The notes below the pieces were generated by a model. It saw nothing but the letters and a program-made list of their open reading frames with translations, ran no database searches and was not told the DNA's origin. A DNA stretch of 64,000 bases from assembly GCF_023078275.1 (NCBI RefSeq), contig NC_062971.1, positions 14,818,001 through 14,882,000 on the forward strand. Direction: 5' to 3'. The translations under genes were made by a program, and so were the position numbers. The DNA is from Leguminivora glycinivorella (taxonomy: Eukaryota; Arthropoda; Insecta; Lepidoptera; Tortricidae). Shown here one piece after another: positions 24,001 through 36,274 of the stretch (positions within the stretch are counted from its first letter, which is position 1; every line of letters begins with the position of its first letter).

Positions 24001-24941
24001 TAACAAGATGTATAGAAAATACATGTGATGATTCCATCATAAGTCTTCATAGTGGATTATATTACATAGGAAGGTCATTCTGAAGCTGTCAATACAGTCA
24101 TATTTAAATTTAAATTTTATGCTAGCATAAGCGGAAAAGGTATTATTTATTATAATACTGTTAAAAAGTAATGTATAGTAAAACTTTTTACCTATACCTT
24201 TACCCTTTACCATATCTGCAATATTCCTGTTTTTAAATAAATTATTATCACTTTCCCTTTTATTATAATTCCAGTTTACTTGCATGGTACATTGCAAATT
24301 CTTGTAAAAGTATCAAAACTTCTTCGTCTGCAACAGCCAGGCACGGGCACCAATTATTTTAAGTTTTATTCCGTGTACGACCGGATCGCCGCAGAAAATT
24401 TAAATAAAGCATGTGCGATTTAGATTGGTTTTAAATTTTAAAGTTTGCCCAGAATGCAATTTGGATTCCAAGGATTGCGGCTTTACGGAATTGAGTGAAA
24501 ATTACTCAGTCATTGGAAGTTTGTACAGAAGTAGTAGTTTAAAGTAGTTTCTCGAAATTCGTCCTGATACTGAAAAAGTGTATATTTTGGTATATTAGGA
24601 GAAAATAAATACAGTAACACTCTAATTCAATTACTTGTAATTAATTGACCATGTATAGAAATATCACGTGCCAATATCAAAGTCAAAATTCCAAAAACAA
24701 AACCCAGTCTAAGTACGCGAATAGAACAATAAACACAAAAGCTCTTAAGGCGACATGTGGCCCTTTAAGTGGCGGTGACAATTTAACAAATACAGTTACG
24801 CTTTAAAAACTAAATTCATTTATTAATTTGTACAAATCCAAACCAAAAATCACCCTAAACATCGTGAGACTACATTGAATAATACATCTCTTGCGTTTGG
24901 GGACACGGTTCTTTTTTACCGAGCCGAGTTAGACTAAGAGC
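21082..24941. other. AT-rich stretch without a gene
   Basis: About 3.9 kb with no open frame beyond ~86 codons and no recognised motif. A TATATAA at about 21979 in a slightly GC-richer patch (21950-22090) is the only promoter-like feature, and it is too weak to call. Confidence 0.5.
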
Positions 24942-25565
24942 AAAAAACCGGCCAAGAGCGTGTCGGGCCACGCTCAGTGTAGGGTTCCGTAGTTTTTCGC
25001 ATTTTTCTCAAAAACTACGGAACCGATCAAGTTCAAAACAATTTTCCTAGAAATTCTTTATAAAGTTCTACTTTTGTGATTTTTTTCATATTTTTTAAAC
25101 ATATGGTTCAAAAGTTAGAGGGGGGGGACGCACTTTTTTTTCCTTTAGGAGCGATTATTTCCGAAAATATAAATATTATCAAAAAACGATCTTAGCAAAC
25201 CCTTATTCATTTTTAAATACCTATCCAACAATATATCACACGTTAGGGTTGGAATGAAAAAAAATTTCAGCCCCCACTTTACATGTAGCGGGGGTACCCT
25301 AATAAAACATTTTTTTCCATTTTTTATTTTTGCACTTTGTCGGCGTGACTGATATACATATTGGTACCAAATTTCAGCTTTCTAGTGCTAACGGTTACTG
25401 ATATTATCCGCGGACGGACGGACGGACGGACGGACGGACGGACGGACGGACGGACGGACGGACGGACGGACGGACGGACGGACTGACGGACGGACGGACG
25501 GACGGACGGACAGACAGACATGGCGAAACTATAAGGGTTCCTAGTTGACTACGGAACCCTAAAAA
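24942..25565 (+). mobile_element. lepidopteran repeat with internal ACGG microsatellite, complete copy 1
   Basis: It begins 'aaaaaaccggccaagagcgtgtcgg' and ends 'gttgactacggaaccctaaaaa', with inner 'agggttccgtag' / 'ctacggaaccct' inverted matches. The same sequence occurs reversed at 59103-59682 and, split by a large insertion, at 41726-41814 plus 57034-57546. It has no coding capacity. The microsatellite sits at the same place in all copies, so it is part of the element. Confidence 0.75.
25411..25520. repeat. (ACGG)n / (ACAG)n microsatellite
   Basis: More than 20 units of ACGG, with one CTG interruption near 25483, ending in a few ACAG units. The minus-strand frames reading SVRPSVRPSVRP are translations of this array. 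Confidence 0.95.
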
Positions 25566-28221
25566 CGACCCTTTTTCGAAGCAAGTCAATTGAAATGAGA
25601 CCATATTCAAATGTATGGGTGGGTATCGGTGGAAACGTATGCAATTATTGGTGGAGGGGAATTAACCATGCGTGATGGGTTTGTAATTTTCTTTCAATGA
25701 GTTGATGAGAATTATTTCAATCAAAACATAACTAAATCAATATACCTATTTCATGTAGATTTCGATGGTCGATGGTCACTCTAAGAATCAACATGGACTG
25801 CCATATAATGATACATTTTATATTTTTTATAAAATTATTATAACAAACACAGTAAATAGGTGGTCGACATTAGGTACTTCTAAGTAGTTAAGTATAGGTA
25901 AATTATCATTAAAATGTACTAGGCTAAATGCTACGTAAGCCGTAAACCTAAAAAAATTAATTTTAAGGAAATTGGTTTTTAGAAATCATCACCATAAAGA
26001 TAATTGAACTACAAATCTGACAATAATTTTAAACCGCAACCCTTTTATTAACACAGAATTAAGCCGAACCCGTTATTACATTAAAACGTGACAATTACAA
26101 TGAAAACATTTAAAGACATTCTCACGGTGTCAAAATCCTGTCACATCATTATAATGTAAATTTGACACCCAATCACAACAGCCACGCTCCAACACCAAAA
26201 ACATAGAAAAAAGATAACAACAACAAAACATAAACACAAAAAAAACATTACAACCAAAGAGGTTGTCACTCGCAAATCAAACTAAATAAAAGCTCCGCCA
26301 TGTCTAAGTGAGTGAATGAGTGAATGGATGAACGAATGTGTGAGTAAATTGTATAAAAACAATCGCACGAGTTTGGTTGTTTTACGATGGCTTTGACAAA
26401 ATCAGAATCGAATCAAACGTACGTGAATGGAAGATTTAGAAGTGTGGGCTAGGGGAGATGTGGAGTGGCTACATTACAAAAAAAAAACAACATTGCTGAA
26501 TTTTTATGTGAATTTTATTTATAATTGCTGTGGATGGATATTGTCGTTTTTTGGTTATATATTTATTGTTTGAACAATCATGAAAGTTGTTTTTGTCACC
26601 GTTAGTTAGACATACTCAAATTCAGATTATTACAAATAATTTAGATGATAATACCCTACACAAACTCTAAAAAACGTGTGAATTGACTGAAACTGATAAT
26701 GGCTCATTCAGTCGTAACAGTCACAGCCGGTGCGACTTACAAAAACTGCATACTTTTAGAACAAAAATTTGGTGAACAAACTATTCTACAGCTACTCCAC
26801 TGCATACACACTGATCCACACATCAATTTTCCGGTGCCCATCACGCTACGATCACGTGTCGGTCACGTGCCGTGTTCCATCACCCCTGCCTCCCCCGACT
26901 CCTGCCCGTCCGACTGTACCCTGCTTCCCCTTTTGTTCTTCGAGAGCTGGGGTGTCCGCGGTCGCCGATTTTGATATAAAGTTTTTAAAATTTTGTAATA
27001 TATTTTATGATTACATTTTCCAAGCATGTTATTATGAAAATTCGTTTATTTTTGATTTTATGTTTCAATGCATTATCATAATTTTATTGTCTGTAGAAAG
27101 TATAATGACTCATTTCGGAGCACACAACTGCTGCTACGAAAATCGTAGCATTCTCGTGCGTAGCATTTTGTAACCGCAAAGAATCTTTATTAATCCTACA
27201 GGACCTACTCACAAAACTTACCTCTCTACATATTCATTTAATTATTCAAAGACAGAGTTTAATAAATTACATTTTCAAAATTTGTAAAGATTTATTTGAA
27301 AATACATTTAGTACACAGACACATCAGCATCGAAAATTAAATATTACCTTGATTGCTTCAATATGTTCAAAGCTTACCAAACCCCTAATTATTAACTTAT
27401 AAATACAATTAAGTACTATACAATGACAAATAATTTGAACAATAAACTCCTACATTCGCCTGAGGCCACCACACGCCGACCTACGGGGTATCTTATTGTA
27501 ATAGCAAACTACAATTACTTACCCTTGTGAACACGCCCTTGGGTCAAAATACATAACAAATAAGTTGCTGGAACAAATATTGTATGAGATGTTGCGTTTT
27601 TATGGTTAATTTAATTTGGAGGGGAAGCTTCAGGGGAACAAGAATTTAGTATACTTTTAAATTGGTGTTCCTGAATATTTATCTGTTTTTGATTAAAAGC
27701 TTACTTAACTCTTTATAACCATTAAATCGATTGATTATGTATTACTCATACACTCACAAACTGAGCTGGATTATTTTAAAAAATAAAATAAAAAAGGTAA
27801 GTACATATTTAATTTATTTAAAATAAACGCACCAACTGTGGGCAAACATTACCAGAATCCCGCTCTTCCGCGACGCCTCAGGTTATTCGTCTCTCTCCCA
27901 TAAGTAATGCGAAAACAATGCGTATACCAGCAGTTTTTGGTCTTGGGGTTGATGACTGATGTTTTTTTTTATATGGAAAATTAGTGGTATCTGTTTATTG
28001 TGACATAGATAAAAAAATAATAGACTTTTTTTGCTAATGTCTTACATAAAATATTTGGTGAAAAACATCTAATCTTGGTTGTTTACGGCTTGAAGTAAAG
28101 CAGCCAACACAACATGTGAGCTCTTGCAGGAGGTGTGCATACTAGCTATCCAAAAAAGATTTAAAATGCAATATTAAATTAAAAAAAAAAGTATTCCATA
28201 ATTTATGCGAAAGATTTTTGC
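25566..28221. other. AT-rich stretch without a confirmed gene
   Basis: The GC-richer patch at 26840-26970 carries two overlapping frames of 91 and 134 codons, neither with a recognisable domain or splice context. A short hairpin (gctacgaaaatcgtagc) lies near 27134. No other feature. Confidence 0.45.
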
Positions 28222-28225
28222 TTAA

Positions 28226-28742
28226 GACGATACGGTAGGGGTCAATTCTCCATACAAACGCTCTCGACTATTTCCTCCCTGGTTTTTGAAGATAGAGCAA
28301 TGATTTTTTCAACACAGATTGTTATTATTTTTATCTGTGTCGGATCGTTTTGATTTTTTTGTTATTCTGCTTTTTAAAGATTCTAGAGCCAATCAAAAAT
28401 TTCCAAAAACGGCCTTTTTCATTGAGGCGCAAAAAAAGGTGTGATACTCAAGATTGGTAACAATAACAATTAACCAAAAAAACTAAACGGTCCGACATAG
28501 ATTATTTCATTGTTATTCAGATTCTCAAATTTCGTTCAGATTGATTAAGTTTTGAAGGAGGAAAGAGTCGAGAGCGGAACCTCGATTTTAAAGATTTTTT
28601 TGAAATATCTTTTGACTGAGTTGTTCTTAATGGACAATTTTTTTTCGATAAATCTAGTTAATAACACTTGTATATTTAACTAAAATTCCCAAGTTGAAAG
28701 GGGGGCTCCTTTCCATTTTAGCATTTTCGCTACCGTATCCTC
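28226..28742. mobile_element. 517-bp element flanked by TTAA
   Basis: The ends gacgatacggtag and ctaccgtatcctc are inverted repeats with one mismatch, each bordered by TTAA (28222-28225 and 28743-28746). A TTAA target duplication is typical of piggyBac-type transposition. There is no transposase frame, so this would be a non-autonomous copy. The terminal bases do not match the canonical piggyBac CCC start, so the superfamily is uncertain. Confidence 0.65.
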
Positions 28743-29130
28743 TTAAGTTTTAAAAAAATATGCTATTATTTCCAACCTACGAAATTTGAAATAAAAATTG
28801 TATTTACAGTTTAGCCCTCAATAAAAGCAAATGTTTTATTCATCGCCCACTTCCAAAACGTTATTGTTAAAGTTTTTTTGTCAAAATCGCCTGGAGCGCT
28901 CGCGTGGCTATTAACAAAGTATCAAAGTCAATGTTTGGAAATTAGTGCACTAGAGAGTTAATAATTTATTTATTTATTGCTGTTAACAGCTCGAAGTTAC
29001 GTGGGAATTAGCGGGGTTTGATTGAAAAGGGTTGTAATTTGTATGGTACTGCCTATTTTACAATAAATTCAACATTTGAAAATTAAATAAGATACAAATT
29101 ACCCATATAACCCATACAAATTGATGCTTT

Positions 29131-30050
29131 TTAGGGTTCCGTACCTCAAAGAGGAAAAACGGAACCCTTATAGGATCACTCGCGTGTCTGTCTGTCCCTC
29201 TATCACAGCCGATTTCTCCAAAACTACTGGACCGATTTACTTGAAATTTGGCACACATATGTAAACCTGTGGCCCAAAGACGGACATGTAATTTAATTAA
29301 ATGAAATTTAATCACAGGGGTCACTTTTGGGGGGTAAAATTGAAAATTAAAAATCAAAGTTATTAAAACTATATTGTGTTACATATCAAATGAAAGAGCA
29401 TTTTATCAGCATCTGAAATATATTTTTTTTATTTTTTTTATTTTGGTAATTTAGAAGTAATTTAAGAAAATAAGCAAAAAATGACCATTCCCCCCCCCTT
29501 ATCTCCGAAACTACTTAGCGTAAAATTTTCAAAAAAATACACGAGATAGCCCTCTACCTGTAGATTACAGGAAAACCTATTAGAAATCTACAGTCAAGCG
29601 TAAGTCGGACTTAAGAGAAAAAAACTCAGATTACGAATTTCACTCACTGCCGCTGCAAGTAGTTACTAAACGTCTTAAAATGGTGTAAGCGCATTGGACA
29701 GGTATAAAGAAATCAATTTCTGTTTCGTTTTGCTTTAGAAATTGTTAAAAAAAAAAACATTTTCCAAAATGACTTAAGTTCCTACTAAAAAGGAGGCGCT
29801 TAAGACCATTTAGAACTTCACTGAGCATAATATTGCCCACATAGGTCCAAAAAAAGGTGTATATATACGGAAACAAAAAAATTGTGCCACCGACAACCAA
29901 AATCTGAAGTCTATTTGCTCTATCTCTTATAGTTTCCAAAATATACGCAAATCTTTAAAGTACGAAATTTAGTTTACGTTGCCATCACATGTCGTCAGGC
30001 GCTCATGACCTTTTTGTATGGAAATGTCGAAATCCGACTCGCACTTGACC
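29131..30050. mobile_element. lepidopteran interspersed repeat ('ttagggttccgtacctcaaa' family)
   Basis: It begins 'ttagggttccgtacctcaaagaggaaaaacggaaccc' and ends 'aaatccgactcgcacttgacc', end signatures I recognise from memory as a common lepidopteran repeat. Text such as 'ctactggaccgatttacttgaaatttggca' is typical of that family. No functional frame. Confidence 0.55.
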
Positions 30051-30250
30051 AATGTTCTTAGAAAGTTGTGTTTTATTATAGTTTTGAAGGAGGTTTCTTG
30101 TTTTTAACCACCAACGCAAAAACGACGAAGTGTTATAATAATAATAGGTTTGACGCTTGACATGTCTGTATGTCTGTGGCTATGAAGCTCCCGAACGAAT
30201 CAATCGATTTTGATTTAGTTATTAATGTTTAAGGTGAATTCGTCGAGAGT

Positions 30251-30545
30251 TTTTTTGTACCACGTAGGTGGCAAACAGGCATACGGTCCGCCTGATGGAA
30301 AGCGGTCACTGTAACCTATGGACGCCTGCCACTCAAGGAGTGGCACATGTGCGTTGCCGACTCGACTCATTAGAAACTTGTATAAATCTGTACTTAGAAG
30401 GGGCCTGGGTGCCGACGACTCAAAGGACAATCTATTGTCCTAATTACTTCCGTTGTCAGCATACCGCACCCTCGTTGAGCTCTGGCTGCCTTACTCACCG
30501 GCAGGAACACAACAATGAGTAAGGTCTAGTGCTACTTGACTGCGG
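30251..30545 (+). repeat. 'gtaccacgtaggtggcaaac' interspersed repeat, longest local copy
   Basis: Contains the phrase 'gtggcaaacaggcatacgg' followed by 'ctgatggaaagcggtcact' and 'gtgcgttgccgact'. Shorter relatives occur at 50033-50110 and 50592-50712. The right boundary is approximate. Confidence 0.6.
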
Positions 30546-30596
30546 TCTTTTGTAAAGCGGAGGTATACTTCCCCAGTTAGACTCTGCTCTACCTTA

Positions 30597-31546
30597 GGCT
30601 GTTTTCACATTATCCGATCCGATATCGGATGTAGGAAGGACGTAAAATGTAAGATTTATACGCTTCCAGGTCTTCATTTATGTATTTAATAGATCATTAT
30701 TACTAAAAAACGATATAAAACGCAAAAATTGCGGATTTAATGCCGATGGCACTCTCCTACAACAGTTTTTGTCCGAGGCACCATCGAACTGCCGATATCG
30801 GCAGGACGCTTCCGACTATTTTTGGCATGCCGGACCCCCCGCCAGTTGTCGGCCGATAATATTTGTTTGTGTGCGTATATAATGTAGGTACTATACGTAT
30901 GTAGTAGTGTGCGTGACAAAAATGGCGTCTATTAAACAGCTGTTAATTGATCGAAATTCAAATTAGTTGACAATTTCCATTGAAAAAAAAAAAGGTTGTA
31001 ATGCATCGGTCCGAATTGCGGATACTAGTTTTTTCATCTTTTAGTAGATATATTTATTTATTTATTTATATAAACTTTATTGCACAATTGGAAAAAAGTA
31101 CAAATCGCGGACTTAATGCCTTAAGGCATTCTCTACCAGTCAACCATAGGGCCAAACAGAAATTCGCGAATGTGGGTGCAGTGAGAAAAATAAATTTAGA
31201 AAGCATGACAACTATTGACAAGTATAGCAATATTATTTACAACATATAATATTGAATATATATATATAATAATATATATATTTATATAGTTGAATGTAAA
31301 ATTATTTATTTTGCCTGACACTCTGAATATTCGTTATTTTAATTTTACAATATAATATTTGGAATATAGTGCTTATAATTATTAAATTTAAATTATTTTT
31401 TAAATATTTTTTGATCCAAAATCATACTTCATTGATTTGGAACAATGCGTTTTATCGGACCTACATCCGACATTATCGGAAGCGTTTATCGGATGTAGGA
31501 TGTCGGTTCGACATCCGATATCGGATCGGATAATGTGAAAACGGCC
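30597..31546. mobile_element. 950-bp element with TTA target duplication (PIF/Harbinger-like ends)
   Basis: It starts ggctgttttcacattatccg and ends with the near reverse complement cggataatgtgaaaacggcc. TTA lies on both sides (30594-30596, 31547-31549). The ends continue into 'atccgatatcggat' words. The same ends bound the 133-bp element at 36142-36274. No transposase frame. The interior includes a LINE-tail-like stretch (about 31055-31160, 'aaactttattgcac') that may be a nested insertion. Confidence 0.75.
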
Positions 31547-31549
31547 TTA

Positions 31550-31890
31550 GAGTATATTCAATTTAGTATTAGAGTTATGTCAGTGTACATGTCAGCGGCC
31601 GCGAGTTCGCGGCCCATTCATTGGCGACGACCTTCGCGCGGCGCAATAAAATTCAATGTTGGCTGCTCGCGTGCGGTCCGTTTGTTAATGTAGGTAAGAA
31701 TTTAGAATGGCGGCATTTTGTGAACATCAAAGGAGTGAGCCTTCTGTACTTGTATTATATATTCTGTGACAAAACGAACAACATGTGTTCCAAGTACAAC
31801 ACTCGAAATGCCGTAAAGTTATATTAGGTATCGACCGTAAATTGGCGAAATCCAACAAATTAACACATGTGATGAACCCTGCCGTCTATT
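31550..31890. other. GC-rich patch, no gene called
   Basis: 31590-31690 is locally GC- and CpG-rich (agcggccgcgagttcgcggccc) and ends in a donor-like 'gtaggtaagaa' near 31690. This could be a first exon of a host gene or a repeat. I cannot decide. Confidence 0.3.
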
Positions 31891-32319
31891 AGTTATTTGT
31901 TATACAAGGGTGCAAAGTTGTATTTTAACGGCGAGTGTGGAATTGAAAAACGAGCAAGTGAAAGGATTCTATAGTTGAACCACGAGCGAAGCGAGTGGTT
32001 CGAGAATAGAATCCTGAACTTGCGAGTTTTTTAACACACGAGAAGTAAAATACATTTGCACCCGAGTGTAACACAAAACTTTTCCCCTCACTATAGCGAG
32101 GAAAATACAACGCAAAAAGCGCGTTTATCACTGCTTCCAGTAGTTTCACAGGTGGTAAATCATCGTCATCACTAGATTCACTCACTTTTATTAATTTTAA
32201 AGCATAAAAAATTACTATTATTCAAGGTCTAATTACTTTATCCACTAGTGGATAAAATGCGTTTTTACCCGCAGGTATTGAAGGACAAAACGTGTTTCCG
32301 AGCTAGTGAGGGGAAAAAT
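31891..32319 (-). repeat. interspersed repeat, copy B (inverted relative to 9251-9676)
   Basis: Reverse-oriented partner of copy A. On the minus strand it has an 86-codon frame (32185 to 31925) with the acidic motif SESSDDDDLPPVKLLEAVIN. Copy A conserves much of that peptide but has an early stop. No domain recognised. It may be a short protein-coding exon embedded in a repeat, or chance conservation between young copies. Confidence 0.65.
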
Positions 32320-32625
32320 AAATTGCCGCAATATGTGGTTGAAGCGCCTAATGTGTCGAACTTTAAGTATCGCTTAAAAATTTGGCTGGTCGAGCACCCG
32401 TTCTACACTTATGACAATTTTTTTATTACCTAATTAGAAAAATATTTTTGTGCATTTTTTATGTGAATATTGCCTAACTTTTTGTAATTTCAATCTTCTG
32501 TCTATTTATTCTCTAAGTATTATTGTTGTATGAATACTATTTTTTTAAATCAAATCTTGACGTGTAAAATGGCGTTACAAATATTGAATATGAGTATGAG
32601 TAATGATTATTTTTATCATTGAAAG

Positions 32626-32674
32626 TTTGTACGGAACCCTCGGTGGGCGAGTCCGACTCGCTCTTGGCCGGTTT
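32626..32674 (-). repeat. terminal fragment of an 'accggccaagagcg'-type repeat
   Basis: Reads 'tacggaaccctcggtgggcgagtccgactcgctcttggccggttttttt', the end signature shared by several lepidopteran repeat families in this window. Confidence 0.55.
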
Positions 32675-32782
32675 TTTTTTATAGGTAAATTTCTTTATTT
32701 TTTATAAGACATCAAAAATTATAAACTAATAAGTTATAAACCATGTAAATTAACCTAAATCTAAATATAGCCTAAATTAAAA

Positions 32783-33237
32783 CTAAAATAAAAATTCCCC
32801 CTTCGGCAGTGTTCCGTAGATGCTGGCAGCATTACCTCGCTGAATCGCAACGCTTATGCGCTGAGCGAGGAAGCTGCCAGCTCTACGGTCCCCAGTGGCT
32901 TCAATATTTTTTTAGACAGCGCCCCGTGAAGATTCTTGGCACTTGGACCCCACGGACCAAGAGTTTTAACGCCAAATGCAACAGAAGTGTACTCTTGGCC
33001 CAGACCGCTATATTTTGCTGAATTAAATCGATTTGACCTGTAGGAGTAGGTACGTGTACGCGATATTAATAAAGGGTTGCAAGTGTTGCTTTGACGCCTA
33101 TGAAATGGAAATAGTCTATAGAAGCCAAGTTCACCCAATGACTGGGCAAATATATCGGCATTGGGCCTCAAGCTGTGGAGGATGTAAGCCGAGCATGTAA
33201 AGGGTCTTAATCCGGCTGTGTAGGAGATAACTTCCAT
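32783..33237 (-). pseudogene. C-terminal remnant of a LINE protein, frameshifted
   Basis: On the minus strand a 127-codon frame from 33237 contains the motif LGPWGPSAKNLH and then loses frame near 32902-32915, beside a run of seven T on the plus strand. In the next phase the frame resumes with QRISVAIQRGNAASIYGT and stops at 32783. A GPWG(P/K)SA block followed by QRIS.AIQRGN.AS is a C-terminal signature I recall from animal non-LTR retrotransposon proteins. No RT domain remains in this copy, so it is a 5'-truncated dead insertion. The following ~110 bp is its AT-rich 3' untranslated tail. Confidence 0.7.
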
Positions 33238-33610
33238 CAGAAATTGACCTGAGCGAGTTCTGACTTACAGCGATGTATAGTTTTTAGATGCGGTAGGCAC
33301 ATTTCATTAAAAGTTTTTAGCGTTATATTATTACGACCTTGTTTTGGTGTAGGTAGGGAATATTTTCTAATGTAAATCTTTCACTTTAATAATTCAGTAG
33401 ATCTAGATGTAACTAGTGTTGTTAACAAATTGTTGAAATCATTATTCAGTACTTTTTGGGTTAACGTGTTGTATTCATTAAATATATTTATATTATTATT
33501 TGTATTAAATGGTATCAAAAAAACCGATACGTTATTATTTATATACATGTTATAAGTATAATAACTGTTTTATATGCCTCATACCTGCAAGACATTTTAC
33601 CCGAAAACAG

Positions 33611-33836
33611 GTAAGGTACAGTGGGACAAATCTCGACTGGGGGGCAAATGTAACTGGTCCATTTTTCCCATGTTTTACAATGTTTGCATTATTAAATAGA
33701 GTGTCCACTGGTTATACTCGTATATGGTAGGCGTGTCCGGTGGATACGTGTAGAACTCAACCTCATAGTGTAATAATGGAAAAAATGGATTAGTTACCAT
33801 TGCCCCCCCGTCGAGATTTGCCCCGCTGTACCTTAC
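33611..33836. mobile_element. 226-bp palindromic MITE
   Basis: The ends gtaaggtacagtgggacaaa and tttgccccgctgtaccttac are inverted repeats with a few mismatches, and complementarity runs further inward (tctcgactgggggg / cccccccgtcgaga). No coding capacity. Confidence 0.7.
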
Positions 33837-36138
33837 AGACGTTTGGGTTAAATAGGAAGCCGTTATTTGATTTACTATATCTTTGACGTTATAGGCATTT
33901 GCATAGCGCCAAGGCTGGATTAGAACCCGCTCCCCGCTCCGGGCAATCGTGCGTTCGTATGTTTGTCCGTGTTTAGTATTTGTATGTCTTTGTGTGCAAA
34001 CATCTTTGAGGCTCAGCCAATACTCAATGCGTTTGAGATAGAATTAGGGGCGCTATCTGAAGATTACTGATTGCAGTGTATTAATCAGCGGCGTACAGAA
34101 CAGTGGTGTCACGTTTCGAAGATTAACTGATTGGTATTATTAATTTGTACACTATGTGATAACGTTGACATGACATCGATCTCAAAATTACTTAGTTAAT
34201 CATAAACGTATTCTAAAACACATACCATACATGGTTTTGTAATAATATCAGCTATTTAGTTATACTCATTTAATTCAAAACCAGTAGTCGTAACACAATA
34301 GTCGCCAAGTAATGGTGATTTTTTTATGTGTCTAAAAAATCTTCTATAATTTTTACTATGTCATCAAAACAATATGGTATGAGCAATCCTCATAATATTA
34401 TGTCCGTCCAACCGAATCGACACATCAAAATTTAATTCACGCGTCTTACTCAAGTGTCCATAAATTATCGAATTTCAAGCACTATTCCCACGTTCTATTA
34501 GACACGTGTTAGCGTCGATGGTCCTTTAAGAGGGTCTTGACAAATATTGTCTTTGAGGACACCCTACTTGATTGACTTGGCTGCCGCACTGACGGTGACA
34601 ATGACTCAAACGGTTGATGGAATCGTTAAACAGAAATGTTCAATTTGCATTTCCTAGGGGTAAGAATGTATTGTAGCTAAATAGAAGTGATGGGGGGGGG
34701 ACTGACTAACGGGACACGGGTTTACCTACAACTGGTAGTAATATAATTTCTATACATATTTGTGCATCAATAATAAATTATGTATGCGATCTACGATAGG
34801 TACCTGACGCCTGACGCAGTAAAAAAATACTAGGTAATAAAAATACAAATCCAAATAATTGAGTACAGAAAACTTGTAAAAGATTTTAAGACTTATGGTT
34901 AAGAATACTCATCTCTAAAGATATCAAAATATTAGAGGGAGTGTAATAGTAAATACCAAATAATACCATCATTACATCGAAATCCCACAATACTTACCAT
35001 CCTTACCGTTCAACAATGGTTGGGTTCTCTTGAAAGGGCGTATTTTCAATAAAAATTAAGTGCACTTACATCATTTCACGCGATGATGTAGAAGTCTCCC
35101 TATTAATTATAATTGACATATTTCGTACAATTTGTCGGCCGGCCGCGTGCCTGAGTATTTGTTTTGATGTCCAGTTCTCGTTAAGAGTATAGGGTTTCTA
35201 TGGCGCCCGTGGTGATTTGGGTGCCGAGAGGTTAGCTGTATGAGCGTAATTGCTCTTCAATGTAATCTCGGGTGGGGTCAAACGCACTTTTGTTAAAATT
35301 TGGGAAAATAATATGTTGATAAGGGCGTGGCATGCAATAAAATAAAGCAATATTTTTATTTAAATCGCTATTACAAAATGTTAAGCTTAAATAAAAGTGT
35401 GAACTTTCATTGCTGTAGCATGCCAATGTGTTGACAATGTTGGCATATTTGATATTGCCATTACAGTTAGCTAGCCTACCGCCTACACCACAATTGAACC
35501 AATATCCTAGTCGACTTCTACAATACCCACGGATGAGACTAAATACAGTATCTACCTAACTTAACATATTACTGTATAGTCTAGATTAATGTATGGGCGC
35601 CACGACGTATTGCAAAAATGCATTCCACACCATTTAAAAACCGAACACATTGAAAATAACGGACCTATGCAATCTCAAGAGCGTTCCCAATATTTGTCAT
35701 ACTACAGAGTCATAACTCCGTCTAAATTCCCTAGCGTTTACGGCGTTCTCGTTCCACGTCCTAGTTCAACCCTTCCCTGCCCGAGAGTTGTAAAAATTTA
35801 CAACTCCGCTTCCGCAGCCAGCGCATTGTCATGCTGATGCAGGCTGTTAAATTCTGACAGATTTGTTCTCCTTGCACTCGTCATAAATAATGACGCTTTA
35901 GTACTGCTACAGATATATGAAATTCAACGTGTGTTAGGCATATTGTTTTGGTTGCCAAGATTGCCTAATTACTTACCTATTCTTTTTTTGCCTTGCATTA
36001 AATTAACGAATTTTCAAAATATTACCAACACTAATAAAATAAACCTGATCTTCATTTTTGTAGTTGTATTTTAAGCGTAATAACCTACCTACATGTTAAA
36101 AATGCCAAACTAGTATACTTACATATAATCACCCATTC
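33837..36138. other. AT-rich stretch without a gene
   Basis: No frame above ~82 codons, no motif and no clear repeat. A short hairpin (atcatttcacgcgatgat) lies at about 35071-35088. Confidence 0.5.
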
Positions 36139-36141
36139 TTA

Positions 36142-36274
36142 GTGCGTTTTCACATTATCCGATCCGATATCGAATGTCGGAAGGATTTCTATGGAAAAAA
36201 TCCAAGATGGCGCCTGTAGTGTATAGGATATCGGTCCGACATCCGATATCGGATCGGATAATGTGAAAACGCAC
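36142..36274. mobile_element. 133-bp MITE with TTA target duplication
   Basis: The ends gtgcgttttcacattatccg and cggataatgtgaaaacgcac are a perfect inverted repeat, and TTA flanks both sides (36139-36141, 36275-36277). The ends are shared with the 950-bp element at 30597-31546, so this is a short derivative of the same PIF/Harbinger-like family. Confidence 0.82.

Noticed and set aside
25324..25610. Frames repeating SVRP on the minus strand
   Set aside because: Translation of the ACGG microsatellite inside a mobile element.
26699..27173. Two overlapping frames of 91 and 134 codons
   Set aside because: No domain, no splice context, and two phases open at once. The GC-richer composition explains the lack of stops.
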